Origin: SXOA01 sp046153945
GTDB taxonomy: Bacteria > Planctomycetota > Planctomycetia > Pirellulales > Pirellulaceae
DNA: 64,000 nt
Direction of reading: 5' to 3'
Assembly (NCBI GenBank): GCA_046153945.1
Contig: JBJXFF010000096.1
Span: forward strand, 1 to 64,000
Positions 51,355 through 59,666 of this stretch are shown piece by piece (the first letter of the stretch is position 1; each line of letters starts with the position of its first letter). The notes under the pieces were generated by a model. It searched no databases. It saw only the letters and a list, made by a program, of their open reading frames with translations, and was not told the DNA's origin. Made by a program: the position numbers and the translations under genes.

Positions 51355-52253
51355 TACTTCATCCTTGCCATGCGCCCGGCCAGGAAGCTCCGCAAAGCGG
51401 CATCGAGCGGCCGGTCGGTCCGCATCAGTTCATAATCCATGTTCATCGTACGGCAGCCTTCCCGCAGCTTCTGCTGAAAGATGCCCAGTTCCTTCAAGTA
51501 CGCACGCCGGAGCGATTGCGGATCGGTCATTACATCCGGAAATTCCTCGAGCCCCTGAAACTGCGTCGGCCGCTGGAATGGAAAATCAAGCTCCGCCGGG
51601 TCGAGCACATGCAGCAGCACCACGTCGTGCCGCCGATGATGAAAGTGCTTGAGTCCCGCGAGCAGCGAATTCACGTTGTCAAAGAAGTCACTGAAAATCA
51701 TCACCACGCCGCGCTTCTTCAGCCTCTCCGCAAGTTCATGAAAAATCGGCCCGGCAGCCGTCTTTTTGCCGGGAGTGGCTGTTTCCATCACCTGAATCAT
51801 TTGCTTGAGGTGGGATGTGTTGCTCGCCGGCCGCAGCAGCGTGCGGATTTGGCTGTCAAACGTCACCAGCCCAGCCGCATCCTGCTGTTCCAAGACTAAC
51901 CACGCGACCGAAGCCGCCAGGGCCTGGGCATATTCCAGTTTCGAGAGTGCCGCCGGGCTGCTGCGGTAGGTCATGCTCTCGCTAACGTCGAGCACGAGGT
52001 AGCAGAGGAGGTTCGTCTCGTCCTCGTACTGCTTGAGGTAGAACTTGTCGGTCCGGCCGAAGACTTTCCAATCGACATAGCGCAGGTCGTCCCCCGGCGC
52101 GTACTCGCGATGTTCGGCGAATTCGATGGAGAAGCCGTGATAGGGGCTGCGATGCAGGCCGCTGACATATCCTTCCACGATATGCCTGGCCCGCAGGTGC
52201 AGCCCCTTGAGCTTAGCCAGCGTCCGCGGATCTAAAGAGCTGGGGCTTTCCAC
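51354..52253 (-). CDS. DUF58 domain protein
   Basis: The protein has 299 residues and is soluble. The DUF58 signature is unmistakable: REYAPGDDLRYVDWKVFGRT followed by KFYLKQYEDETNL. A VWA-like fold follows, with DVSESMTYRSS (MIDAS-type DxSxS). The ATG at 52253 overlaps the MoxR gene by 41 bases. No later ATG is suitable, since the next in-frame Met falls inside the VWA domain. It is a partner of MoxR ATPases in many bacteria, with a likely role in maturation or assembly of envelope proteins. Confidence 0.93.
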   Translation of the reverse strand: MESPSSLDPRTLAKLKGLHLRARHIVEGYVSGLHRSPYHGFSIEFAEHREYAPGDDLRYVDWKVFGRTDKFYLKQYEDETNLLCYLVLDVSESMTYRSSPAALSKLEYAQALAASVAWLVLEQQDAAGLVTFDSQIRTLLRPASNTSHLKQMIQVMETATPGKKTAAGPIFHELAERLKKRGVVMIFSDFFDNVNSLLAGLKHFHHRRHDVVLLHVLDPAELDFPFQRPTQFQGLEEFPDVMTDPQSLRRAYLKELGIFQQKLREGCRTMNMDYELMRTDRPLDAALRSFLAGRMARMK

Positions 52254-53262
52254 CTGCGGCCTCGCCTGGGATGACTGGGACGTGCTCGATCAGCTTGCGG
52301 ATCAGATCATCGGTGGTGATCCCTTCGGCATCCGCGTTGAAATTGGTTTTGATGCGATGCCGCAGCACCGGCGGGGCAATCGCCTGAATATCCTCGTGGG
52401 TGACGAACATCCGCCCCATCAGCACCGCGTGGGCCTTGGCCCCCAGCACCAGATACTGGCTGGCCCGCGGCCCTGCTCCCCACAACACATTCGCTTTGAT
52501 GAAGTCCGGAGCCTCCGGCTCATTTCGCCGCGTCAGCCGGGCAAGTTGTAGTGCATATTTCGCCACATGATCGGCGATGGGCACCTTGCGGATGATCCGC
52601 GTCAGAGCCGTGATCTGCTCCGCATGCAGAATGGGGACGATTTTCACTTCCAGATCGGCGGTGGTTCGCTTCACGATTTCGAGTTCATCTTCCGCATTCG
52701 GATAATCGACCCAGACATGGAACATGAACCGGTCAAGTTGCGCCTCTGGCAGCGGATAGGTTCCTTCCTGCTCGATCGGGTTTTGCGTGGCGAGGACAAA
52801 AAACGGGTCGGGGAGCACATGCCGCTGGCCGCCGACGGTGACTTGCTGTTCCTGCATCGCTTCCAGAAGCGCGGCCTGCGTCTTGGGGGGTGTGCGGTTG
52901 ATTTCGTCCGCCAGAATTACATTGCCGAAAACGGGGCCGGGAAGAAAACGGAACGATCGGTTGCCCGTTGTTTTGTCTTCCTGGATCACCTCGGTTCCGG
53001 TGATGTCGGAAGGCATCAAGTCGGGCGTGAACTGAATGCGATTGAATTTGAGCGCCAAAGCCTCGGCCAATGTGCGAATGGTTAGCGTCTTAGCGAGCCC
53101 CGGCACCCCCACGAGCAGGCAGTGCCCGCGCGCAAAGAGCGCCACCAGCAGCTCCTTGATGACCTGCTTCTGCCCAACAATTACCCGCCCGAGCTCGGTC
53201 GTGAGATGTTGATAGGCTTCTTTCAGGCGATGTACCGCCTGGATATCTGCTTCGGATTCCAT
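52213..53262 (-). CDS. moxR: MoxR family AAA+ ATPase
   Basis: The protein has 349 residues. Walker A is GVPGLAKT. Walker B with its flanks is ILADEINRTPPKTQAALLEA, followed by the sensor region QNPIEQEGTYPLPEAQLDRF. MoxR ATPases act as chaperones for metal insertion or complex assembly with VWA proteins. The long overlap (41 bases) with the DUF58 gene and the ATGA joints downstream place it as the first gene of the core cluster. Upstream, 62 bases separate it from the PQQ-like propeller gene, with a repeat in the gap. The C-terminal 40 residues are the usual helical lid. Confidence 0.95.
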   Translation of the reverse strand: MESEADIQAVHRLKEAYQHLTTELGRVIVGQKQVIKELLVALFARGHCLLVGVPGLAKTLTIRTLAEALALKFNRIQFTPDLMPSDITGTEVIQEDKTTGNRSFRFLPGPVFGNVILADEINRTPPKTQAALLEAMQEQQVTVGGQRHVLPDPFFVLATQNPIEQEGTYPLPEAQLDRFMFHVWVDYPNAEDELEIVKRTTADLEVKIVPILHAEQITALTRIIRKVPIADHVAKYALQLARLTRRNEPEAPDFIKANVLWGAGPRASQYLVLGAKAHAVLMGRMFVTHEDIQAIAPPVLRHRIKTNFNADAEGITTDDLIRKLIEHVPVIPGEAAGGKPQLFRSADAG

Positions 53263-53285
53263 GAGTTAGCTTTGTAGTTTGTAGG

Positions 53286-53309
53286 GTGCATAAGCGAAGC
53301 GCCATGCAC
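53286..53309. repeat. Small hairpin repeat (GTGCAT...ATGCAC)
   Basis: GTGCAT and ATGCAC flank AAGCGAAGCGCC, giving a 6-bp stem with a further short inner stem. The element lies in the 62-base gap between the PQQ-like propeller gene and moxR, within one transcription unit. Repeats of the form GGTGCATAAGCGAAGCGCCA recur in bacterial genomes. It may be an intra-operon REP-type element affecting transcript stability. Confidence 0.5.
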
Positions 53310-53324
53310 GCGTGATACGTTCTG

Positions 53325-55676
53325 CTAGGGCTTTGCGTCTTCCTTGGGTACTTCCTTAGGCTCTTCCGTCGCCTCGGCGGCTTTCGGTATTGGATTGGCT
53401 TCTCCAAACGCCATTAGTTTGTCCCCCGTAGCCAGAAATAGTTTACCCTCTGCAATCACCAGATTCCCCCCGACAGCTCCACGGGGAAAAAGCGGAATTT
53501 CCTTGATACCTGGGGGTGCGTATCCGCCGTCGCTTTTGCGGGGAGATTGGTGAAAAACCAGGATGTTCTCACGAGTTGGCCAATAAACATGGTCCCCCGC
53601 CAAAACGCCCCTGCCGAAGCCGCGGGGATTGGGCGAGGCAAACATCGGTCCGTCCGCGGCAGGGGCTGGATATTGCACTTGGACAGCGCCTGTTTGGAGG
53701 TCCAGCCAATACAAATAGTCGCCACTGCAAATCAGGCTGTTACCCCGGCAGCCGAGCAAATGCATCGCGTCCGCGGCAACTCCCGGCGCGGTGGTCCAGG
53801 CCAAGGCTCCCGTTCCGCGGCGGAGGGCGAAGATTCGTTCGCAATCGCTGGGAGCCACGATAATCAGATCGCCGGCAACCAGGCACGGATTGAGATCCCG
53901 AAAAAAATGTCCTTCGTTCTTGTCCGGGTTGCCGCTGCGGAACGCCGCGCGGGGATATTTCACCACCCAGGCTATCCGGCCATCATCGGCGGAGACAGCG
54001 GCCACGGCTCCGAGGTTGGTGTTGCAAAACAGCATGCCGGAATCTAGCGAGAGGAGCACATGGCTAATCTCGTCGATGTCGCCGGCACTGGGAGTGGTGC
54101 CGCTGCATAGTTTGGTTCGCCACTTCAGCCGGCCGGTATTGCGATAATTCTCATCGGCGCCGGCTGGAACGCCGAGGGGGGTGGTCGGCAGATCGAAGCA
54201 GGCGATGTGCATCTGGCAACGGCCTTGCTCGATCCGCCGCATGGCAACATAGAGATACGATTCATCCGCGACAGGCGTTCCTTCAAACGACCAGCTTGTG
54301 GACTCCGGCTGAAGCGGAAAACCGTCGAGTGGCTTTCCCTGCGTCCGCAGATCGAGCCCCATGATCCAGCCCTGATCCTTGAGCGTCTGCTTTTCCAAAC
54401 GACGAGCCGATGGACTGGTGACCGGCGAGCCGATGCGGGCAAAGAGCTTGTGGCCCTGAACCGTGAGCGTGTACCGGGCCACTCCCAGGTGCCGCGTCAG
54501 CCCTTCGTGGGCATCACTGACTTCCGGCGGGCCTTTGTCCTCTTTCTCTGCTTCGCCAGGAAGCGGTGTGCGACGAGCCTCCTCGACTTGCCAGACGACT
54601 TCGCCCGTCTTGCCGCTGAGCGAAGTAATGTACGACTTGCCGCCAGCATCCAGCCGCTGCAGCACCTGGCCGTCGTAGACGGCTGGATTGTACGAAAGCA
54701 GGCTCTTCATGTCCTCCGCTACTCGCAGTTTTCCCGCCCCGATCCATTCCCGGTCCGATTGCAGCCGCGGCAATGCAAACGTCCAAAGGGGCTTGCCGGC
54801 GATGTCAACGTCCCCCTTGGCAATGCCGGAGCGGGCCTGATTGCCGGCGAACGTGCCCCATTCTTCGGATGCTTTTGCCGCCGGCCAGGATGAGGCTTGG
54901 GCGAGCAAAGCCGTGAGTGTGTCGGCCAGATTGCCGGACTTTCCCGCGATGCGGCCGGTTGCCTCGGGAAATTGCTCTTTGAACTGGGCCAGTTCCTTGG
55001 CTCCCCTCCCCAAGGAGTCTTCCAAGATCGAAACGAGCACCAGGCGGGCGCGAATTTCCGCAGCCGGAATGTCGCTATCAGGATATGCCCCGCTAAGACT
55101 TGATGCTCCCGTTCCCAGTATCCTTTCCAAGTAGTAACGACTGACGGCGAATTCGCCCCGCTCAAGGGTGGCATCGGCCAGCCGCAGGAGCGCTTCGTCT
55201 CCGCTGCTGCTGGCGAAGGCTTGCAGGAGGACCTGTTTCAGAAGTTTTTCGTCCCGCTTGGCCGCGAACTCCGCAAGCCACCTTTCCGCCAGCGGATCGA
55301 CCAACTTGCGATAATGGGCGAGCGCCTCTGGCGCATCCTTGGCCAGCGCCGACAATCGCCACTGGCAGAATTCGCGGGCGGGAATCAGCCGTTCAAACCC
55401 CTCCGGCAGCGGACGCTGCTCGGGCACCTTCACCAGCCGGCCGGCGTCGGCTTCCATCACGCGACGGATGGCGTCTACGGCTTCTTCCCACTGCTTCTCC
55501 GCCAAAAATCGCTTGGCACTTTCCAGGTGGGTTGCGGCGGCGCTGTCGAGCAAATCCACTTCCGCGGGGGAGAGCATGCTCGGCCGTTCAAAGATCTGGC
55601 CCAGCGCCGGAGAAATCGCAAAACCGCAAGCGATTGCGGCAGATATTATGGCGATAAATAGTCGGGGAGACTTCAC
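53325..55676 (-). CDS. Secreted PQQ-like beta-propeller protein
   Basis: The protein has 783 residues with a signal peptide (FIAIISAAIACGFAISPALG). Residues 30-265 are TPR-like helices (LLDSAAATHLESAKRFLAEK). Residues 270-760 are propeller blades with typical PQQ-like repeats: KPLWTFALPR, YITSLSGKTGEVVWQVEEA, DGRIAWVVKYPR and RGTGALAWTTAPGVAADAM. No cofactor-binding set of a true quinoprotein dehydrogenase is evident. The C-terminus is Glu/Lys/Ala-rich. It overlaps the 63-residue membrane protein gene upstream by ATGA. It is probably a periplasmic scaffold. Its position upstream of moxR suggests that it is part of the same transcript. Confidence 0.88.
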   Translation of the reverse strand: MKSPRLFIAIISAAIACGFAISPALGQIFERPSMLSPAEVDLLDSAAATHLESAKRFLAEKQWEEAVDAIRRVMEADAGRLVKVPEQRPLPEGFERLIPAREFCQWRLSALAKDAPEALAHYRKLVDPLAERWLAEFAAKRDEKLLKQVLLQAFASSSGDEALLRLADATLERGEFAVSRYYLERILGTGASSLSGAYPDSDIPAAEIRARLVLVSILEDSLGRGAKELAQFKEQFPEATGRIAGKSGNLADTLTALLAQASSWPAAKASEEWGTFAGNQARSGIAKGDVDIAGKPLWTFALPRLQSDREWIGAGKLRVAEDMKSLLSYNPAVYDGQVLQRLDAGGKSYITSLSGKTGEVVWQVEEARRTPLPGEAEKEDKGPPEVSDAHEGLTRHLGVARYTLTVQGHKLFARIGSPVTSPSARRLEKQTLKDQGWIMGLDLRTQGKPLDGFPLQPESTSWSFEGTPVADESYLYVAMRRIEQGRCQMHIACFDLPTTPLGVPAGADENYRNTGRLKWRTKLCSGTTPSAGDIDEISHVLLSLDSGMLFCNTNLGAVAAVSADDGRIAWVVKYPRAAFRSGNPDKNEGHFFRDLNPCLVAGDLIIVAPSDCERIFALRRGTGALAWTTAPGVAADAMHLLGCRGNSLICSGDYLYWLDLQTGAVQVQYPAPAADGPMFASPNPRGFGRGVLAGDHVYWPTRENILVFHQSPRKSDGGYAPPGIKEIPLFPRGAVGGNLVIAEGKLFLATGDKLMAFGEANPIPKAAEATEEPKEVPKEDAKP

Positions 55677-55864
55677 CGGGCATACCCCTCGATGACTCTC
55701 CCCAAAGCGAACATTACGGCGCCAAACACGAGGAAAATCAGCATCACGCTCAGGTTGGTGACTTCGGTTGTCGCCCGCATCTCGCGCGTGAGTTGAATGA
55801 CCATGGCGACGGGCAGAATGATGAGCGCGAGGAGCTGCAGGAATTTGCCAAAAGAGCGGAGCAT
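55673..55864 (-). CDS. Small membrane protein (63 aa)
   Basis: Two transmembrane helices are evident: LQLLALIILPVAMVIQL and LSVMLIFLVFGAVMFALGRV, separated by a polar loop (TREMRATTEVTN). The stop overlaps the start of the PQQ-like gene (ATGA), which supports reality of both. It is the first gene of the minus-strand run. Upstream DNA (55865-55967) is shared with the divergent DUF983 gene. Family unknown to me. Confidence 0.75.
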   Translation of the reverse strand: MLRSFGKFLQLLALIILPVAMVIQLTREMRATTEVTNLSVMLIFLVFGAVMFALGRVIEGYAR

Positions 55865-55967
55865 CCGTTTATCGTACCCCCCGCCACTGGCGGCAACAAC
55901 CTTTGCAATGGGTGGACTGAAGACATCACCCGCTTGCCAGAATCGGCCCGCCCCCTACGATTCCAGC

Positions 55968-56327
55968 ATGGGTCGTTTTCTCAAACTCGTTGGCCGGGCT
56001 CTGCTGCTTCGCTGTCCCGTCTGCGGGAAGGGGCCGCTCTTTTCCGGCCTCTTTGGCGTTCCCGAAAAGTGTCCTGTTTGCGGCGCACCCTACGCCCGTG
56101 AGCCGGGGTTCTTTCTGGGCTCGATTTACATCAACTACGGGCTGACGGCGCTGATTGCCGCCGTCGTCTATCCGGTTTTGATGTTTAACAAGGTCGTGGG
56201 GGAACCGCTGCTCACCATTGGTTCGCTGGCGTTTGTCGTAATATTCCCCATTCTCTTCTTTCGCCACGCGCGCAGCCTATGGATCGGCTTTGACCAGTGG
56301 TACGACCCGCGTGAGGGAGAGACTTAG
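55968..56327 (+). CDS. DUF983 membrane protein
   Basis: The protein has 119 residues from ATG 55968. It has a CPVCGKGPLF motif and a second CPVCGAPYAREPG (two CxxC pairs typical of the DUF983 zinc-ribbon-like N-terminus), then two helices (LTALIAAVVYPVLMFN and IGSLAFVVIFPILFFR) and the ending RSLWIGFDQWYDPREG. Found in many Alpha- and Planctomycetota near heme-copper oxidase genes. Its stop overlaps by 4 bases with the stop of the small CxxC protein on the opposite strand. Confidence 0.92.
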   Translation: MGRFLKLVGRALLLRCPVCGKGPLFSGLFGVPEKCPVCGAPYAREPGFFLGSIYINYGLTALIAAVVYPVLMFNKVVGEPLLTIGSLAFVVIFPILFFRHARSLWIGFDQWYDPREGET

Positions 56328-56647
56328 GCCTGCAAAAGGTGCCCTTCGAGCCCCGCATCGCCGTCTCCCGACATTCCCTCGGCGGCGGCTTTGGCTTGCA
56401 GAGCGCGGGCCTTGCAGACTTCATAGTAGAAGTACAGCGACAGGCCGGACAGAATCAGCGGCGGCATGGAGAGCATAAAGAGGATGCTCCAAAAATAACC
56501 ACGCACGATGTTCGCCGCATCCGGATCTCCCGACAGGTTTTCTTTGCAAGTCGGACAGGCAACGGCCGCATTTACGAGCAAAAGCAGGATTCCCACCGCA
56601 ATAGCGGTCGGAAGCAACTTCATCAGGCTGGAAATGTGCTTGCCCAT
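56324..56647 (-). CDS. Small CxxC membrane protein
   Basis: The protein has 107 residues. ATG 56647 (MGKHISSLMKLLPTAIAVG) is chosen; the open frame to 56983 lies over DUF420 and is rejected, and a Met at residue 9 is possible. The N-terminal helix/signal is followed by AVACPTCKENLSGDPDA (a CxxC pair) and a membrane helix (FWSILFMLSMPPLILSGLSLYF). The C-terminus is Ala-rich and charged. It is the last gene of the oxidase operon. The CxxC pair could carry copper or a disulfide. Function unknown. Confidence 0.75.
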   Translation of the reverse strand: MGKHISSLMKLLPTAIAVGILLLLVNAAVACPTCKENLSGDPDAANIVRGYFWSILFMLSMPPLILSGLSLYFYYEVCKARALQAKAAAEGMSGDGDAGLEGHLLQA

Positions 56648-56667
56648 AACAACTCTATGATACGATT

Positions 56668-57114
56668 TTATCCCTGGGAGGGGAATATCTGGTAGAGCAT
56701 CAGGTACACGATGACCCCCGTGACCGAAACGTACAGCCAGATCGGAAAAGTCCATTTCGCCAGCCGCTTGTGTCCTAGTCGCTTGTTCGCCAGCCCCAAG
56801 TAAATCGTGCCGATGGCCAGAAAAGGGACCGTAATTGCCAGGATAATATGCGTAATCAGAATCGGATAATAGACGAACGCAGCCGCGGGATATTCGCTGG
56901 AGGGGAACTTTTTGCTCCCCCCCACGATATTGAAGTGGTAGGTCAGGTAGCAGATCAAAAAAACTGTCGAAACGCCAAAACAAGACAGCATGACCCCCTT
57001 ATGCGCCAGTTCGTGCCGTCGCTTAATGAGGACGTACCCCGCAACGAGGAGCACCGTCGCCAGCGCGTTGAGCGAGGCGTTCACATGCGGCAGAAAGGGA
57101 ATGATGTCGGACAA
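56668..57114 (-). CDS. DUF420 membrane protein
   Basis: The protein has 148 residues and four to five helices. It opens with FLPHVNASLNALATVLLVAG, contains HKGVMLSCFGVSTVFLICYL and ends in HKRLAKWTFPIWLYVSVTG. These His-containing helices are the DUF420 (CtaM/YozB-like) signature; the family is needed for heme A-containing oxidase assembly in Firmicutes. Twenty bases separate it from the small CxxC gene and 11 from the SCO gene. Confidence 0.92.
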   Translation of the reverse strand: MSDIIPFLPHVNASLNALATVLLVAGYVLIKRRHELAHKGVMLSCFGVSTVFLICYLTYHFNIVGGSKKFPSSEYPAAAFVYYPILITHIILAITVPFLAIGTIYLGLANKRLGHKRLAKWTFPIWLYVSVTGVIVYLMLYQIFPSQG

Positions 57115-57125
57115 GTTGTCGCTCG

Positions 57126-57815
57126 CTACTTTCCTTCCTCAGGATCACCGTCAGGTTCTTTGATTTCCGCCTTAGGAGTTGCTTCGACAGGGGGCGGATT
57201 CTTTTCCACCAGGAGCTTGTCCAGCAGCGACTTCATATCGGTCATCTGCGCGGGTTCATTCCAGACGAACGCTCCCCGTCGAGTTCCCCATTTATCGGTC
57301 ACGATAAAATGGCCCGTGTGGGTTTGTTTGTCGAGCATCACTTCATAAACCTCTGCGGCGATACGGCGTATGTAAGTAAGATCGCCGGTCAAAAACCACC
57401 AACTATCCCCCTTGACGTCGAACTTCTGAGCGTACCCTCGCAGGCGACCGGGATCATCCACTTCGGGGTCGCAGGAGATGCTGAGGAACTGCACTCCCTT
57501 GTCGGCGTACTGTAACTGAATCTCCTCGAATTTCTTGTTCTGCGTCAGGCAGGGGCCGGGGCAGGTGGAGAAGAAAAAGTTGGTGACATAAACCTTCCCT
57601 TGGAGATCGTCGCTGCTGACTCTTTTGCCGCTTCGTTCGGTAAGGGTAAACCCCTTCAGCCATTTGGCGCTGGCAGAGTCGGGAACCTTGCGGTAATCGG
57701 GTTCGGAGGAGGAGCCGGATTTACCGGTCTGCATGGCCCGCCAGCCGAGCGCGATACCGATCGACCCCATCACAATCATCATCAGAGCTAGCCAGCCCAA
57801 AAGTGTTCTGCTCAT
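57126..57815 (-). CDS. SCO1/SenC copper chaperone
   Basis: The protein has 229 residues from ATG 57815, overlapping the ABC permease stop by ATGA. The N-terminal anchor (residues 5-25, LLGWLALMMIVMGSIGIALG) precedes a thioredoxin-fold domain. Copper ligands are Cys 85 and Cys 89 in TCPGPC and a His in THTGHF (His 166 or 169). SCO proteins deliver copper to the CuA site of subunit II. The C-terminus is a Pro/Glu/Lys tail. Its position between an ABC exporter and DUF420 links it to oxidase assembly. Confidence 0.95.
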   Translation of the reverse strand: MSRTLLGWLALMMIVMGSIGIALGWRAMQTGKSGSSSEPDYRKVPDSASAKWLKGFTLTERSGKRVSSDDLQGKVYVTNFFFSTCPGPCLTQNKKFEEIQLQYADKGVQFLSISCDPEVDDPGRLRGYAQKFDVKGDSWWFLTGDLTYIRRIAAEVYEVMLDKQTHTGHFIVTDKWGTRRGAFVWNEPAQMTDMKSLLDKLLVEKNPPPVEATPKAEIKEPDGDPEEGK

Positions 57816-58708
57816 TGCAAATCTCCTTGCGTCCGCTGGCCGGAAACCCAGGTCGCCGCGGCAAAGGTAAGGGCGGCGAACAGCAGAGTCACTCCCCAGC
57901 ACCAGGCGAGATCCGGCGTGAACGAGGCAGCCGCGGGGCGAGCCCCTTCCAGCAAGTGCCGTGTGCCGGCGACGGCATAGGTCAACGGGTTAGCCCGCAT
58001 CGTCCAGTGCAAGGCATTGTCGGTCCAGGTCGAAGTCTCAGTTAGTTTAGGAATCGGGAAAAAGCCGCCTGATAGCAGCCACAGCGGCATCAGGACCAGA
58101 TTCATGATGGCGTGAAACCCCTGAGTTGAATCCATCCGCCAGGCGATGAAAAATCCCAGCGACGTGAGGGCGAGCGAGGTCAGCGCTAAGAGGCCGATGA
58201 GCTCGACGATTGCCAGCAGCCGCCACTCGATCGGCAAGGTTAGCGCGAGGAGCAGGAAAATTAACCCTTGAAACAGAGCGATGAAGGAACCCCCCAGTAC
58301 TTTTCCCAGCACCACCGACCAACGGGGAATGGGGGCTACAAGCACGCCCTGTAGAAATCCTTCGCGGCGATCCTCGATGATCGAAATCGACGAAAAAATC
58401 GACGTGAACAGCAGGATGAGCACCAGGCTCCCCGCAAAATAGTATTCCAAAAAGCTGCCGCCATCTTCCCCCGCGGGGGAGAGGCTGAAGGAATGCTTGA
58501 GGCCGGTGCCGAAGAGCAGCCAGAACAAAACCGGTGTGCCGATGGAGCCGACGATTCGGTTGGGCTGGCGGAAAAAGCGGAGAATTTCCCGCCAGGCCAG
58601 CGAAGCGGAGGCGCGCAAGGGCTGAAGGGCAAGCGGCTCGGATTTGCGACGCGACGATAAGGCGGGACTTTCAGCCTTGGATTCGGGGAAGGCAAGTGCT
58701 TCAGGCAT
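57812..58708 (-). CDS. ABC-2 type transporter permease
   Basis: The protein has 298 residues from ATG 58708, overlapping the ATPase gene by 8 bases. A cytoplasmic N-terminus with LAWREILRFFRQPNRIVGSI is followed by six helices with the ABC-2 signature (FLQGVLVAPIPRWSVVLGKV in the loop and GGFFPIPKLTETSTWTDNAL near the end). With the ATPase it forms an exporter. The substrate is not known; position within a cytochrome oxidase operon suggests a role in oxidase biogenesis. Confidence 0.9.
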   Translation of the reverse strand: MPEALAFPESKAESPALSSRRKSEPLALQPLRASASLAWREILRFFRQPNRIVGSIGTPVLFWLLFGTGLKHSFSLSPAGEDGGSFLEYYFAGSLVLILLFTSIFSSISIIEDRREGFLQGVLVAPIPRWSVVLGKVLGGSFIALFQGLIFLLLALTLPIEWRLLAIVELIGLLALTSLALTSLGFFIAWRMDSTQGFHAIMNLVLMPLWLLSGGFFPIPKLTETSTWTDNALHWTMRANPLTYAVAGTRHLLEGARPAAASFTPDLAWCWGVTLLFAALTFAAATWVSGQRTQGDLQ

Positions 58709-59651
58709 GGGATGCCTCCTCTCTTCCCCGCCAGAAGCGATGGCCGGTGCGGGCGATGAAGACATCCTCGAGCGTCGGCTTGCCGAGGCGAATTGCGCCG
58801 ACGCAGCCGGGAAATTCTTCCACGATTCTCGCGATCCACTGATGTCCGCCTGGCGTCTCCAGCCTCACGGTCCCCTCCACCACCTGCGCCGGCAGCGATA
58901 GACGATTGCGCAGACCGGCGGCCAGCTCCTCGGCAGCCGGTGATTCGATCACAATCAAGTCGCCTGCGACGCTGCTCCGCAGGGCCTCGGGAGTGTCCAG
59001 AGCGACGAGCTTTCCTTCGTTCAAAATCGCAATCCGATCAGCTTTGTCGGCTTCTTCAAGGAGGTGAGTGGTGAGGACGATGGTCACAGCGCTTTCCTGC
59101 CGAGCGCGGCGAAGATAGTCCCACAGGTCGGCCCGTGCCCCGGGGTCCAGCCCGGTGCTCGGCTCATCCAGCAGCAGCAGTTCAGGGCGGTGAATCATCC
59201 CCTTGGCAAGCTCCACGCGCCGCCGCAAGCCGCCGGATAGTTTTTCGACGCGCTCCGATGCCCGGTCGCGAAGTGCGAATTGATCCAGCAACTCATCCCG
59301 GCGACGGCGAAGCTCGGTGCCGAACAGGCCGTACAATGCCGCTTGCTGATGGATGTTTTCGGCCACCGTCAGCTTGCGGTCGAGGCTGGGGGCCTGGAAG
59401 ACCACGCCGATGCGGCGGCGGATTTCGGTGGTGTCACGGCGAAGGTCCAGACCCAGAATTTGAGCGGCTCCGGCTTGCGGGGGAATCAGCGTGGAGAGAA
59501 CGCGGAACAGAGTGGTCTTGCCACCGCCGTTGGGGCCAAGGAATACAAAGATTTCACCCGCCAGAATCGACAAGGACAAACCCGCCAGCGCTTGCCGCCG
59601 GCCATAACTATGGGAGATGTTCTCGAGACGGACCGCAGCCGGGGGATTCAT
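58701..59651 (-). CDS. ABC transporter ATP-binding protein
   Basis: The protein has 316 residues. Walker A is GPNGGGKTT, the signature LSGGLRRRVELAKGM, and Walker B LLLLDEPSTGLDPG. The H-loop is TTHLLEEAD. Gly replaces the usual Ser/Ala at the second position of Walker A (GGGKTT); the Lys and Thr are kept. The C-terminal 90 residues match the regulatory extension of drug/polysaccharide exporter ATPases. It forms a pair with the permease. Confidence 0.93.
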   Translation of the reverse strand: MNPPAAVRLENISHSYGRRQALAGLSLSILAGEIFVFLGPNGGGKTTLFRVLSTLIPPQAGAAQILGLDLRRDTTEIRRRIGVVFQAPSLDRKLTVAENIHQQAALYGLFGTELRRRRDELLDQFALRDRASERVEKLSGGLRRRVELAKGMIHRPELLLLDEPSTGLDPGARADLWDYLRRARQESAVTIVLTTHLLEEADKADRIAILNEGKLVALDTPEALRSSVAGDLIVIESPAAEELAAGLRNRLSLPAQVVEGTVRLETPGGHQWIARIVEEFPGCVGAIRLGKPTLEDVFIARTGHRFWRGREEASHA

Positions 59652-59666
59652 GGGAAACTGTCAGTA

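Noticed and set aside
56648..56983. N-terminal extension of the small CxxC protein
   Set aside because: It overlaps DUF420 fully and has no membrane-signal logic. ATG 56647 gives a normal signal helix.
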